A stretch of DNA of 64,000 bases, from NCBI RefSeq assembly GCF_000829435.1, contig NZ_JXRP01000017.1:62001-126000 (forward strand), read 5' to 3'. The number at the start of each line of letters is the position of its first letter. The stretch's first letter is position 1. Both the position numbers and the translations under genes were made by a program. This DNA comes from Jeotgalibacillus soli. GTDB lineage: Bacteria; Bacillota; Bacilli; Bacillales; Jeotgalibacillaceae. This document shows positions 27,804 through 37,276 of this stretch, one piece after another. The notes below the pieces were generated by a model that did no database searches, was not told the origin of the DNA, and saw only the letters and a program-made list of their open reading frames with translations.

Positions 27804-27823
27804 ATTTAGGCTTGGTCCTAAAT
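27804..27823. promoter_or_regulatory. Second palindromic FapR-like site in the fabH leader
   Basis: ATTTAGGCTTGGTCCTAAAT is a palindrome with seven-base arms. Its CTTGGTCCTAA is an exact inverted copy of TTAGGACCAAG in the first site. It lies 20 bases before the fabH start. It could be a second FapR site or, with the first, form a hairpin in the mRNA leader. Confidence 0.45.
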
Positions 27824-27843
27824 GGGAGAAAGAAGGAATTTGT

Positions 27844-28779
27844 ATGCGAGCAGGCGTACTGGGAATTGGGCGCTATCTTCCGGATACCGTTGTAACAAAC
27901 CTTGATCTTGAAAAAAAAATGGACACAACAGATGAATGGATACGAACACGTACAGGGATTGAGGAACGCCGTATTGCTGGAGACGATGTAAACACTTCAG
28001 ATATGGCCTATGAAGCAGCTTTAAAAGCGCTAGAAGATGCAAATGTTCAGCCAGAGGAACTCGACATGATTCTAGTCGCAACTGTTACGCCTGATAAGCC
28101 GTTTCCATCTGTTTCAAGTATGCTGCAGGAACGATTAGGGGCAAAAAAAGTTGCAGCCATGGATTTATCAGCTGCATGCGCAGGCTTTATGTATGGGATG
28201 GTAACAGCTAAGCAGTTTATAGAAAATGGGGCTTATAACAAGGTGCTAATTATAGGCGTTGAAAAGCTGTCTAAAATTACAAATTGGGATGACCGTAATA
28301 CAGCCGTTTTATTCGGAGATGGTGCGGGGGCAATGGTCATGGGTCCAGTTAGTGGTGATCGAGGTGTATTGTCGTTTGAACTAGGAACAGATGGTTCCGG
28401 CGGTAAGGAGCTTTACCAGGGTCCAGATGGTATTGTGATGAATGGGCGGGAAGTCTTTAAATTTGCTGTTCGCCAAATGGGTGAATCAAGCATTAATGTC
28501 ATAGAAAAAGCGGGTTTGACAAAAGACGATGTAGATTATTTAATCCCCCATCAGGCAAATATTCGCATTATGGAATCTGCTAGACAACGACTCGACCTCC
28601 CTGATGAAAAGATGTCAAAGACCGTTCAAAAATATGGAAATACATCATCTGGATCTATTCCGATATCGATTGTTGAAGATCTAGAAAATGGGAAAATTAA
28701 AGATGATGATGTGCTGGTAATGGTAGGTTTTGGCGGAGGACTATCGTGGGGAGCGGTTGTACTGCGTTGGGGTAGATAG
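27844..28779 (+). CDS. fabH: Beta-ketoacyl-ACP synthase III FabH
   Basis: A 311-residue condensing enzyme that starts fatty-acid synthesis from acyl-CoA and malonyl-ACP. The catalytic Cys is in [12 protein letters not shown] (about residue 112), the His in [12 protein letters not shown] and the Asn in [13 protein letters not shown]. The ATG at 27844 gives the usual N-terminus [14 protein letters not shown] and the usual length; the longer frame from 27778 runs through the operator region. AAGGAA lies about six bases upstream. It is followed by fabF, in the same order as B. subtilis. Confidence 0.95.
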   Translation: MRAGVLGIGRYLPDTVVTNLDLEKKMDTTDEWIRTRTGIEERRIAGDDVNTSDMAYEAALKALEDANVQPEELDMILVATVTPDKPFPSVSSMLQERLGAKKVAAMDLSAACAGFMYGMVTAKQFIENGAYNKVLIIGVEKLSKITNWDDRNTAVLFGDGAGAMVMGPVSGDRGVLSFELGTDGSGGKELYQGPDGIVMNGREVFKFAVRQMGESSINVIEKAGLTKDDVDYLIPHQANIRIMESARQRLDLPDEKMSKTVQKYGNTSSGSIPISIVEDLENGKIKDDDVLVMVGFGGGLSWGAVVLRWGR

Positions 28780-28848
28780 ACAGGAAAAGCTAGGCTATAT
28801 AATAGGATAAGATGATCAGAAAATAATGGTAAGGAGATGACGGTAGAA

Positions 28849-30090
28849 ATGTCTAAACGGCGCGTAGTAGTCACTGGTTTAGGAATGGTTTCTCCATTAG
28901 GTAATGATGTTGAATCTACTTGGACTAATATCATTGCAGGAAAATCAGGAGTCGGTGAGCTAACAAGATTAAATAGAGATGATTTTCCTGCGAGAGCAGT
29001 GGCAGAGCTAAAAGACTTTAATATAGAAAATTATATGGAAAGAAAAGAAGCACGTAAGATGGACCGGTTTACTCAATACGCAGTTGTTTCCTCGAAAATG
29101 GCTGTTGAGGACGCAAAACTCGAAATCAATGAGTCAAATGCAGAAAGAATCGGTGTTTGGATTGGATCTGGAATTGGTGGGATGGAGACATTTGAACAAC
29201 AATTCGAAACCTTTTTAAATCGAGGATATCGTCGCGTAAGCCCATTCTTTGTCCCAATGATGATACCTGATATGGCAGCAGGACAAGTGTCGATTGCCTT
29301 AGGAGCCAAAGGGATGAATTCTTGTACGGTAACTGCCTGTGCAAGCGGAACGAACTCAATTGGAGATGCGTTTAAGGTCATCCAGCGTGGTGATGCAGAT
29401 GCCATGATTACGGGTGGAGCAGAAGCACCAATATCACAAATGGCGATGGCCGGATTTATAGCAAATACTGCGCTGACGTTAAACCAAGATGTGTCTACTG
29501 CAAGTCGTCCATTTGATTTAAACCGTGATGGCTTTGTAATGGGAGAAGGGGCCGGTATTCTCGTATTAGAAGAGCTTGAGCATGCTGTTAAGCGTGGTGC
29601 TCCTATTTATGCGGAGATCGTAGGGTATGGATCAACCGGAGATGCCTTTCATATTACGGCCCCATCTCCAGGAGGAGAAGGCGGCGTTCGCGCAATGAAG
29701 CAATCTCTTGAAGATGCTGGAATCAATCCTGAAGAAGTAGGCTATATTAATGCCCATGGCACTAGCACTCCTTATAACGATAAATATGAGACGATGGCAA
29801 TTAAAGAAGTCTTTGGAAAGCACGCGAGAAAGCTTCCGATAAGCTCAACCAAATCAATGACTGGACATCTTCTTGGAGCGGCTGGAGGAGTAGAGGCGAT
29901 TTTTACCATTCTAGCTTTGAAGGAAAAAATTCTTCCTCCAACCATAAATTTGGAAACACCGGATCCGGAATGTGATTTAGATTATGTCCCGAATAAAGCA
30001 AGAAAAGCCGATATTGACGTAGCAATGAGTAATTCTCTCGGTTTTGGCGGACATAATGCAACGATTGTATTTAAATCCTATTCAAATTAA
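28849..30090 (+). CDS. fabF: Beta-ketoacyl-ACP synthase II FabF
   Basis: A 413-residue condensing enzyme for chain elongation. The catalytic triad is visible: Cys in [13 protein letters not shown], His in [12 protein letters not shown] and His in [12 protein letters not shown]. The ATG at 28849 gives [20 protein letters not shown], the usual start and length; another ATG at 28837 touches the AAGGAG site and is less likely. It lies 69 bases after fabH and probably shares its FapR-controlled transcript. A strong terminator follows, and the yjaZ gene that lies here in B. subtilis is absent. Confidence 0.95.
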   Translation: MSKRRVVVTGLGMVSPLGNDVESTWTNIIAGKSGVGELTRLNRDDFPARAVAELKDFNIENYMERKEARKMDRFTQYAVVSSKMAVEDAKLEINESNAERIGVWIGSGIGGMETFEQQFETFLNRGYRRVSPFFVPMMIPDMAAGQVSIALGAKGMNSCTVTACASGTNSIGDAFKVIQRGDADAMITGGAEAPISQMAMAGFIANTALTLNQDVSTASRPFDLNRDGFVMGEGAGILVLEELEHAVKRGAPIYAEIVGYGSTGDAFHITAPSPGGEGGVRAMKQSLEDAGINPEEVGYINAHGTSTPYNDKYETMAIKEVFGKHARKLPISSTKSMTGHLLGAAGGVEAIFTILALKEKILPPTINLETPDPECDLDYVPNKARKADIDVAMSNSLGFGGHNATIVFKSYSN

Positions 30091-30112
30091 TAGATAAAGA
30101 CATATATGTAAT

Positions 30113-30150
30113 AACCGGGATGCAACTAATGTTGCATCCCGGTTTTTTCT
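30113..30150 (+). terminator. Terminator of fabH-fabF
   Basis: AACCGGGATGCAAC and GTTGCATCCCGGTT form a 14-bp stem around TAAT, followed by TTTTTTC. Confidence 0.93.
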
Positions 30151-30370
30151 ATGAATGGATATTCATACATTCTATTGTAATATAACTCCAAAGTTTTACT
30201 CTATTCAAAACAACAAGTTAATATATTAACGATTTAAAGCTTTTATGCACAAAAGTGAAAGAAATTCATAATTTAATTTATCGAAAGCCCCCAATATTAC
30301 CAAGGGTTTCATTTGGTTGAATAGTATTAATTTTAAAAATTATCAAAAAAAAGTTGAAAATGTAATCTAT

Positions 30371-30398
30371 TTGTAATAGTATTTTATACAAATAATAT
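30371..30398 (+). promoter_or_regulatory. Candidate app operon promoter
   Basis: TTGTAA (30371-30376) and TAATAT (30393-30398) are separated by 16 bases, about 38 bases before appD. The rest of the 345-bp gap after fabF is AT-rich and holds no gene that I can see. Confidence 0.4.
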
Positions 30399-30435
30399 AA
30401 ATTGTTTGAAAATAAGAAATATTAGAGGTGTTCAA

Positions 30436-31464
30436 ATGGCTAGACTAACTTCAGTACAGAACGATACACCACTTCTAGAAATAAAGGACCTTCAAACTGG
30501 TTTTAAAATAGGCAAGAAATATTATAATGCCGTTGAAAAAGTGTCGTTTAAGGTTGATCGGCGAAGAATTGTCGGAATAGTCGGTGAGTCCGGATGTGGA
30601 AAAAGCGTTATGTCACTGTCCATCATGCAGCTCCTTCCAAAGGGTATTGGCGAGATTCGCGGAGGAGAAATAAAATTTGAGGGTAGAAATATCGAAAAGC
30701 TATCTGAACGCGAAATGAATAAAATGCGCGGTAAAGATATTTCAATGATTTTCCAGGAGCCAATGACGGCTTTAAACCCAGTATTTACAATCGGATATCA
30801 GCTGGAGGAAGTACTGCTGAACCATGAGAATATTAGTAAAAAAGAAGCAAGGTTAAAAAGTATTGCTCTTTTAAAAAGCGTCGGGATCCCTCGTCCAGAT
30901 AAGATCGTGGATGAATACCCGCACCAGCTTTCAGGCGGGATGAGACAGCGTGTCATGATTTCAATAGCTATTGCATGTCAGCCGAAGCTTTTGATCGCAG
31001 ATGAGCCAACCACAGCTCTTGACGTAACAGTTCAGGCTCAAATACTTGAGCTTTTAAAAGACATTCAAGAAGTAAACGATATGTCCATTATTATGATCAC
31101 GCATGATTTAGGCGTCGTCGCTGAAATTTGTGACGAGGTCATTGTTATGTATGCAGGTAAAATTGTTGAGCGCACAGACGTGGAAACATTATTTTATGAT
31201 CCTAAACACCCATACACTCGTCTTCTAATGGGTGCTATTCCAAAAATGGATGAGAAAAAAGAGAAGCTTGAAACGATTGAGGGACTGGTGCCATCTATTC
31301 AAAAAATGCCACAGGATGGATGCAGGTTTGCCAATCGTTGTCCAAAAGCGATGCCTGAATGCTTTACAATAACCCCATTGCTCGCAGAAGATGAGCTGGG
31401 GCATGAGGTTGCTTGCATCCTTTACGACAATAGCAGGCAAGTGGAAAGGGTCGGTGAGCGATGA
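30436..31464 (+). CDS. appD: Oligopeptide ABC transporter ATPase AppD
   Basis: A 342-residue ABC ATPase of the peptide/nickel class. Walker A is GESGCGKSVMS, the signature is QLSGGMRQRVMIS, and Walker B is LLIADEPTTALD. The C-terminal oligopeptide domain has the cysteine-rich motif GCRFANRCPKAMPECF...VAC, possibly an iron-sulfur site. The ATG at 30436 follows AGAGGTG; an upstream frame start at 30406 has no ribosome site. It overlaps appF by four bases (ATGA). The gene order D-F-A-B-C identifies the app operon. Confidence 0.93.
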   Translation: MARLTSVQNDTPLLEIKDLQTGFKIGKKYYNAVEKVSFKVDRRRIVGIVGESGCGKSVMSLSIMQLLPKGIGEIRGGEIKFEGRNIEKLSEREMNKMRGKDISMIFQEPMTALNPVFTIGYQLEEVLLNHENISKKEARLKSIALLKSVGIPRPDKIVDEYPHQLSGGMRQRVMISIAIACQPKLLIADEPTTALDVTVQAQILELLKDIQEVNDMSIIMITHDLGVVAEICDEVIVMYAGKIVERTDVETLFYDPKHPYTRLLMGAIPKMDEKKEKLETIEGLVPSIQKMPQDGCRFANRCPKAMPECFTITPLLAEDELGHEVACILYDNSRQVERVGER

Positions 31465-32474
31465 GCACCACAGAAACAAAACAAGCTATTCGGCAAGACG
31501 GTAAGGTTGTGAAGGATACCCTTTTAGATATTCGTAATCTAAAAACCTACTATCCTGTTAAAGGTGGATTTCTTAAAAGGACGGTCGGTCATGTAAAGGC
31601 TGTCGATAATATATCATTTGAAATTAAAAAAGGTGAGACCCTAGGACTGGTCGGGGAATCGGGCTGTGGTAAATCAACGACAGGAAGAACGATTTTACGT
31701 CTATTAAAACCGACTGAAGGTCAAATTATTTTTGACGGCAAAGATATTACAAATATTACCGGTGCTGAACTTCGAAAAGCAAGACGTGATTTTCAAATGG
31801 TTTTTCAGGACCCGTACGCCTCACTAAATCCGACTCAAAGTGTTGGAAGTATTATTTCAGAACCAATCCGAAACTTTGAAAAACGAAACAAAGAAGAACT
31901 GAAAGAGGAAGTCTTAGAACTTCTTTCACGCGTAGGGCTTCCTCCTGAAGCTTATGACAAATATGGACACGAGTTTTCAGGTGGACAGCGTCAGCGCATC
32001 GGTATTGCGCGAGCGCTTGCACTAAAACCGAAGCTGATCATTGCGGATGAACCAGTTTCAGCTTTAGACGTGTCTGTACAATCACAAGTATTGAATCTAT
32101 TAAAAGAGCTGCAAGGCGAATTCGATCTCACGTACTTGTTTATTGCTCATGATTTAAGTGTTGTTAAACATATGAGTGACCGAATTGGTGTGATGTATTT
32201 AGGTAATATGGTTGAAATTGCTTCAAATGAAAGCTTATATGCAGAACCTTTACATCCTTATACGCAAGCATTAATTTCCGCTATACCAGAAGCAGATCCA
32301 AAAAAGAAAAAGGAGCGCATTGTCCTGCAAGGCGATGTACCGAGCCCGCAAAACCCACCAACAGGATGTGCGTTCCATACTCGATGTCCAATGGCAAAAG
32401 AAGAATGTTCGAAGGTTAAGCCTGTATTAAAGGAGGTGAAACCTGGTCATCAAGTAGCATGTATTCTTTATTAA
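31461..32474 (+). CDS. appF: Oligopeptide ABC transporter ATPase AppF
   Basis: A 337-residue ABC ATPase that pairs with AppD. Walker A is GESGCGKSTTGR, the signature is EFSGGQRQRIGIA and Walker B is LIIADEPVSALDVS. The C-terminus contains the same type of cysteine motif (TGCAFHTRCPMAKEEC). Its start overlaps the appD stop, and its own ribosome site GGTGAG lies within appD, so translation is coupled. appA follows 28 bases later. Confidence 0.93.
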   Translation: MSTTETKQAIRQDGKVVKDTLLDIRNLKTYYPVKGGFLKRTVGHVKAVDNISFEIKKGETLGLVGESGCGKSTTGRTILRLLKPTEGQIIFDGKDITNITGAELRKARRDFQMVFQDPYASLNPTQSVGSIISEPIRNFEKRNKEELKEEVLELLSRVGLPPEAYDKYGHEFSGGQRQRIGIARALALKPKLIIADEPVSALDVSVQSQVLNLLKELQGEFDLTYLFIAHDLSVVKHMSDRIGVMYLGNMVEIASNESLYAEPLHPYTQALISAIPEADPKKKKERIVLQGDVPSPQNPPTGCAFHTRCPMAKEECSKVKPVLKEVKPGHQVACILY

Positions 32475-32502
32475 ATAAAATCATTTTAGGGGGAAAGACA
32501 TA

Positions 32503-34227
32503 ATGAAGAAAAAGTCACTATTACTTATGCTTTCAATGCTGTTAGTGCTTTCTGCTTTCTTAGCAGCTTGTAGCTCAGACAGTGGAAGCGACACGAATGA
32601 CGGAGACGCAGATGGCGATCAAGCGGAAGCACCTGCTGGAGAGCCTGCTGAAGGCGGTACAATTACTTATGGTATTGAAGCAGTTCCGGAAGGTCTTTTC
32701 AACTGGGCATTTTATGGAATCGCTACTGATAAAGAGGTCCTTGACCTATTTGATGAGTCACTTATCACTTATGATGAGAACTTAACTCCACAGCCGCATA
32801 TTGCCTCATGGGAAACTGAAGATAATAAAGTTTATACGTTTACCTTTGAACAAGGGGTTAAATGGCATGATGGCGAAGAACTAACAGTGCATGACTGGGT
32901 ATTCGCGCTAGAAACAATTGCAGATCCAGATTATGACGGTCCGCGTTATACGAACGTACAAACAATTGAAGGTGCTCCAGCAAAAAATGATGGCTCTGCT
33001 GAAACCATTTCTGGTATTAACGTTATTGACGACTACACTGTTGAAATAACATTTGACGAAGCTCGTGTGAACAACCTTGAGAATGTTTGGCAATACCCAA
33101 TGTCTCGTGCACAATTTGCTGACATTCCTGTAGCTGAAATGTCAGCTTCTCCACAGGTTCGCCAAAATCCAGTAGGTATCGGACCATTCAAAGTTGAAAA
33201 CATCGTTCCTGGTGAGTCAATTGAGCTTGTGAAATTCGATGATTATTGGCAAGGTGAACCAAAACTTGACAGCATTATTGTACAAGTCCTTGATAGCTCC
33301 ACAGTAGTTGGTGCAATTGGACAAGGCGATATTGATATGATTGATCTTGCGCCAGTAAATGGACAAGAAGTAGAAGCACTTGATAACATAACTGTAGAAG
33401 TATATCCTGCTTTAACTTATTACTACGTTGGTTTTAAATTAGGTACATTTAACGCTCAAACAAATGAAATCACTGAAGACAAAGATAAATACGCTGATTT
33501 GAACCTGCGTAAAGCAATGGCACATGCAATTAACCGTGAAGAGTGGATCGAGGCTTTCTTCTTCGGATACGGTTTGCCTGTTAATGGTCCAGTTCCATCT
33601 AATCACTGGATCGCAGCTGACTCTGAAGATGTTAATGTTTATGATTATGATCCAGAGCTTGCAAAACAATTGCTAGAAGAAGCTGGATACGTAGATGTTG
33701 ACGGCGACGGTTTTGTTGAAGATCCAAATGGAGAGCCTTTTGTAGCAAAATTTTCTCACTATGCAACTTCGAATCCAACATTTGAAGCTCGTTCACAAGC
33801 GATCGTTCAATATTGGAATGATATCGGAATCAATGCTGAACTTGAAATGACAGAGGTTAACCTTTACTACGAAATGGTAGAAAAAGATGATCCATCAATT
33901 GAAACATTCTTTGGCGGATGGGGAACTGGTACTGATCCGGATCCAACAGCACTTTGGGGTTCTGACCAAATTTGGAACTACCCACGTTGGAAAAATGAAG
34001 AATCAGACAAACTTCTTGCTGACGCCCTTAACTTAGAAATCGTTGGAGAAGATCAAGATGTTCGTAAAGATCTTTACGTTCAGTGGCAGGAGCTTGTAAC
34101 ATCTGAAGTTCCAATGATCTTCATTGCTGAACTGCAAGATATTACTGCGCTTAGCAACCGTATGGGTGGCGTAACTTTCGATGTCTCTGGTAAAAACAGC
34201 CCTTATGAGTGGTTTGTTACAGAATAA
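32503..34227 (+). CDS. appA: Oligopeptide-binding lipoprotein AppA
   Basis: A 574-residue family 5 solute-binding protein. The signal peptide ends in the lipobox LSAFLAACSS, followed by an acidic Gly/Asp linker. The mature protein starts at about EGGTITYGIEAVPEGLFNW and contains VKWHDGEELTVHDWVFALE and GGWGTGTDPDPTALWGS, typical of the family. An AGGGGGAAAG ribosome site precedes the ATG. In B. subtilis 168 appA is a frameshifted gene; here it is intact, so the App importer should be functional. Confidence 0.93.
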   Translation: MKKKSLLLMLSMLLVLSAFLAACSSDSGSDTNDGDADGDQAEAPAGEPAEGGTITYGIEAVPEGLFNWAFYGIATDKEVLDLFDESLITYDENLTPQPHIASWETEDNKVYTFTFEQGVKWHDGEELTVHDWVFALETIADPDYDGPRYTNVQTIEGAPAKNDGSAETISGINVIDDYTVEITFDEARVNNLENVWQYPMSRAQFADIPVAEMSASPQVRQNPVGIGPFKVENIVPGESIELVKFDDYWQGEPKLDSIIVQVLDSSTVVGAIGQGDIDMIDLAPVNGQEVEALDNITVEVYPALTYYYVGFKLGTFNAQTNEITEDKDKYADLNLRKAMAHAINREEWIEAFFFGYGLPVNGPVPSNHWIAADSEDVNVYDYDPELAKQLLEEAGYVDVDGDGFVEDPNGEPFVAKFSHYATSNPTFEARSQAIVQYWNDIGINAELEMTEVNLYYEMVEKDDPSIETFFGGWGTGTDPDPTALWGSDQIWNYPRWKNEESDKLLADALNLEIVGEDQDVRKDLYVQWQELVTSEVPMIFIAELQDITALSNRMGGVTFDVSGKNSPYEWFVTE

Positions 34228-34263
34228 TTGATGCAGTAGTAATGTTAGATAAGGAGAGTATCC

Positions 34264-35229
34264 ATGTTAAAGTATACAATTCGACGCATATTAGGAATGA
34301 TTCCAATGCTTCTCCTTATCTCCATTGTAGTGTTTCTCCTGGCGAAAGCGATGCCAGGAGACTCTCTCAGTGGGGAAATTGATCCAAATAATACTGATCC
34401 TGAGTACATAGAAGACATGCGTGAGCGTTTAGGATATAATGATCCGCTTCCGGTACAATATTTTAATTGGATTAGTAATTTTGTTCAGGGTGACTTTGGG
34501 AAATCAACACGATATAAAATGCCTGTTTCTGACTTGATACTAGAAAAGCTCCCAAATACAGTTTTTCTAGGTGTATCATCATTGTTAATTACGTATATTT
34601 TAGCCTTTTCAATGGGGATCATTGCAGGTCGAAAACCTTATACAATTGGTGACCATATAATAGGAGGATTAAATTACTTAGGTTTAGCAATCCCGTCGTT
34701 TATTGCGGGTGTGTTTGCGATTTATATCTTCTCCTTTAATTTGGGGTGGATTCCATATAGCGGTTCGGTAGATATTAGACTCACGCAAGGCACGTTTGAA
34801 TATTGGATGAGCCGTATCCATCATGTTATTATGCCTGCTATCGTTCTTGGAGCCTTGAGTACAGCAAGTTATACGCAATTTTTGCGTAATGATATTATAG
34901 AAAATAGCCGAAAAGACTTTGTTCGTACTGCTCGTGCCAAGGGTACACCGACGTCTAAAATCTATAACGTTCATATTTTGCGTAATTCGATCATCCCATT
35001 AGTCACGTTTCTTGGGTTTGATATTGCCACAATAATTAGTGGAGCGATCATCACGGAAACCATTTTTACTTATCCGGGCATTGGACAGCTATTTATTGAT
35101 TCCGTATTTAATCGTGATTATCCAACGTTGATGGCGATAACAATGATGTTATCGGTTCTGACGCTTGCTGGAAACCTGGTTGCCGATATTTTGTATGGTG
35201 TTGTTGATCCAAGAATTCGTCTAGATTAA
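34264..35229 (+). CDS. appB: Oligopeptide ABC transporter permease AppB
   Basis: A 321-residue permease with six membrane segments. The N-terminus MLKYTIRRILGMIPMLLLIS is typical of OppB/AppB, and the cytoplasmic loop RTARAKGTPTSKIYNVHILR near residue 225 is the ATPase-contact motif. An AAGGAGAG site precedes the ATG. No hairpin separates appA from appB, unlike the opp operon. appC follows after 18 bases. Confidence 0.93.
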   Translation: MLKYTIRRILGMIPMLLLISIVVFLLAKAMPGDSLSGEIDPNNTDPEYIEDMRERLGYNDPLPVQYFNWISNFVQGDFGKSTRYKMPVSDLILEKLPNTVFLGVSSLLITYILAFSMGIIAGRKPYTIGDHIIGGLNYLGLAIPSFIAGVFAIYIFSFNLGWIPYSGSVDIRLTQGTFEYWMSRIHHVIMPAIVLGALSTASYTQFLRNDIIENSRKDFVRTARAKGTPTSKIYNVHILRNSIIPLVTFLGFDIATIISGAIITETIFTYPGIGQLFIDSVFNRDYPTLMAITMMLSVLTLAGNLVADILYGVVDPRIRLD

Positions 35230-35247
35230 TGGAGGAGGAGTCGAACT

Positions 35248-36153
35248 GTGGTGAACGTAACAGCAGATTCAAATAAGCCGCAAGAGAAAACAGTTAATAT
35301 GTCTCCTTGGGCAATTGCTAGACGGAAGTTTTTTCGTAATAAACTAGCAATGATAAGCAGTTTTTTTCTGCTTGCAATCATGATTGTATCATTCTTAGCC
35401 CCTTATATTACGACGCAAGATATTTCGCGCGTAAATATAGGGCAAATGTCGCTAGAACCTGGCGGTGAGCACATTTTAGGAACAGATAAAGCCGGTCGTG
35501 ATGTGTTCACTAGACTGCTTTATGGCGGGCGTATTTCTTTGGTAGTGGGAATTTCATGTACTGCGCTTGTAATCTTGTTTGGAACCCTTGTAGGGTCAAT
35601 AGCAGGCTATTATGGCGGAAACATAGATACGATGTTAATGCGTTTTACTGACTTTGTATTAACATTCCCATTTCTCGTATTCGTTATTGTATTAAATACA
35701 ATTCTATTTGGTATTGTGGATGGGCTTTGGGTATTAATTGCAGCTATCAGTCTGCTAAGCTGGGGTGGCGTTGCTCGTATTGTACGAAGTAAAATTTTGG
35801 CTGAAAAAGAGAATGAGTACATCCTGGCAGCGATCTCAATTGGCTGCAAGCCTTCAGCTGTTATCATTAAGCATCTATTGCCTAACGTGTTATCTACAAT
35901 TATTGTTCAAGCAACAATCTTATTCGCTACTTTAATCGTAGCAGAGTCTGCCCTGGGCTTTTTAGGTATAGGGGTTCCTCAAAGTATACCAAGCTGGGGG
36001 AATATGCTTACCGCTTCACAAGAGGCGGATGTTCTTCGTAATAAACCATGGATTTGGATGCCGCCTGCTATTATCTTAACCGTGACGATCCTTTCCATTA
36101 ACTTTATTGGTGAAGGATTAAAAGATGCTTTAAACCCTAAATCTTTCCGTTGA
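35248..36153 (+). CDS. appC: Oligopeptide ABC transporter permease AppC
   Basis: A 301-residue permease. It has the OppC-type N-terminal segment (WAIARRKFFRNKLAMISSFF), the lumenal GTDKAGRDVFTRLLYGGRISL motif and the contact loop EYILAAISIGCKPSAVIIKHL. A GGAGGAG site precedes a GTG start. It is the last gene of appDFABC and is followed by a terminator. Confidence 0.93.
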   Translation: MVNVTADSNKPQEKTVNMSPWAIARRKFFRNKLAMISSFFLLAIMIVSFLAPYITTQDISRVNIGQMSLEPGGEHILGTDKAGRDVFTRLLYGGRISLVVGISCTALVILFGTLVGSIAGYYGGNIDTMLMRFTDFVLTFPFLVFVIVLNTILFGIVDGLWVLIAAISLLSWGGVARIVRSKILAEKENEYILAAISIGCKPSAVIIKHLLPNVLSTIIVQATILFATLIVAESALGFLGIGVPQSIPSWGNMLTASQEADVLRNKPWIWMPPAIILTVTILSINFIGEGLKDALNPKSFR

Positions 36154-36167
36154 CAGAGGCGTTTTCT

Positions 36168-36212
36168 AAAAGCTTACATTGACTCGATCCGGGTCAATGT
36201 AAGCTATTTTTG
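36168..36212 (+). terminator. Terminator of the app operon
   Basis: AGCTTACATTGAC (36171-36183) and GTCAATGTAAGCT (36193-36205) form a 13-bp stem, followed by ATTTTTG. Confidence 0.9.
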
Positions 36213-36335
36213 TATGTAATACATAAGGGAATAATACTAGTTTCTTCTATTTATCTATGCATGTAATAGGATAATTTTTAAGAAACGAGATATAGATATC
36301 GTTAAATCAACTTTAATGCAGTTTTTTGAATTGGG

Positions 36336-36371
36336 AAAAAGCAGAGTGTGAAGGAGCTTTCTGCTTTTTTG
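36336..36371 (+). terminator. Second terminator-like hairpin after appC
   Basis: AAAAAGCAG and CTGCTTTTTT pair around a 16-base loop. It may be a backup terminator or the remnant of a lost gene's end. The 36213-36640 interval holds only this and repeat copy B; I see no gene there. Confidence 0.6.
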
Positions 36372-36465
36372 TTGTTCTCATTTATCATCTATGGTTAATT
36401 GCCAGTATAGAAAAAACAAAAATAATAGAATTAAACGGTCAATGTATATCTTATGAATAAAGGTC

Positions 36466-36590
36466 TTTTAAAGTCCATTGTTGATTTTCGCACAGCATTG
36501 ATTGAAGGTGAGGAGGCGCTCGCGTTCCGGGGGGCGGACAGTGGGCCTCCTCACCTCCAATTAACAGACACGTTTAATAAAGTCATGAAT
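36466..36590. repeat. Dispersed palindromic repeat, copy B
   Basis: It starts TTTAAAGTCCATTGTTGATT and ends AATTAACAGACACGTTTAATAAAG, closely matching both ends of copy A. The core is different and shorter, with a perfect 11-bp inverted repeat (GGTGAGGAGGC with GCCTCCTCACC). So the ends are conserved while the core varies. Confidence 0.75.
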
Positions 36591-36640
36591 AAGAGTAATG
36601 ATTGCACGCCATATTATAAAAGGATCGTCTGATTAACTAA

Positions 36641-36997
36641 TTAGGAATAGTAAACGATTAACGCGATGATCATAACGGCGTATATGACACTCCCTGACAT
36701 TAAAAATGGTGAAATTCTTATAACTGAAATTGCTTCAGATACTGAGCGCATGCTATCAAATTCTTCCTTATCTAGAGGTTTTCCTCTAGAAAAAGCTTTT
36801 CTAAAGCTATTGGTAACAAGATCGAAGAATCCTGAACTTAAAATAAATACAGAAATGGAGAAAAATAAATAAAAACCACCTAAAAAAAATGAAATATTAA
36901 TAAAATTTAATAAATTCAGATTTTCGTAATACAATATTGATATAGCAAAAATAGAGAAATATCCGATAAATAATAATAGTATGAAGTATAAAAACAA
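36641..36997 (-). CDS. DUF3899-type membrane protein
   Basis: A protein of about 118 residues with three to four hydrophobic segments. The central ILSSGFFDLVTNSFRKAFS resembles DUF3899 proteins of bacilli, whose function is unknown. It ends MSGSVIYAVMIIALIVYY. The start is uncertain: a TTG at 36997 is seven bases after GGAGGG, whereas the TTG at 37003 lies too close to it. It is oriented against both peptide operons that flank it. In B. subtilis I recall yjbA at about this place, so this is a local difference. Confidence 0.65.
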   Translation of the reverse strand: MFLYFILLLFIGYFSIFAISILYYENLNLLNFINISFFLGGFYLFFSISVFILSSGFFDLVTNSFRKAFSRGKPLDKEEFDSMRSVSEAISVIRISPFLMSGSVIYAVMIIALIVYYS

Positions 36998-37225
36998 TTG
37001 CAATCCCTCCTGCTTTTAATTATTTTACCTTATATTAATTAGAATGATAAGAGCAATTAGTAAAGAAACATAGTTAAATGCGCTTTCAATTTGATAATAA
37101 AGGAATAATTTGAAGGAATTTAACAAAAAAGAAAATTTTTCAGGAAAACTCTTTATTACTTTTTAGTGATAAAGTAATTTTTTCAATTTTACGGAACAAA
37201 TTATGTACAAAACTCAAAAAAGTTG

Positions 37226-37231
37226 TATAAT
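37226..37231 (+). promoter_or_regulatory. Predicted -10 element of the opp operon
   Basis: TATAAT preceded by TTG (TTGTATAAT), with a weak TGTACA -35 element 16 bases upstream (37204-37209). The rest of the region 36998-37276 is very AT-rich and holds no gene. Confidence 0.5.
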
Positions 37232-37243
37232 TATTTTTGTAAC

Positions 37244-37258
37244 TATTTTCAGAAAAAT
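37244..37258. promoter_or_regulatory. CodY box upstream of oppA
   Basis: TATTTTCAGAAAAAT matches 13 of 15 positions of the CodY consensus AATTTTCWGAAAATT. It lies just after the predicted transcription start and before the oppA ribosome site, a repressing position. A weaker relative lies at 37133-37149. CodY represses peptide uptake genes in bacilli and lactococci when branched-chain amino acids and GTP are plentiful. Confidence 0.65.
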
Positions 37259-37276
37259 TAAGGGGGCCAATGAAAA

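Noticed and set aside
30160-30435. CodY box in the app leader (TTTTAAAAATTATC near 30330)
   Set aside because: It lacks the central CWG and matches too few positions in a region that is extremely AT-rich.
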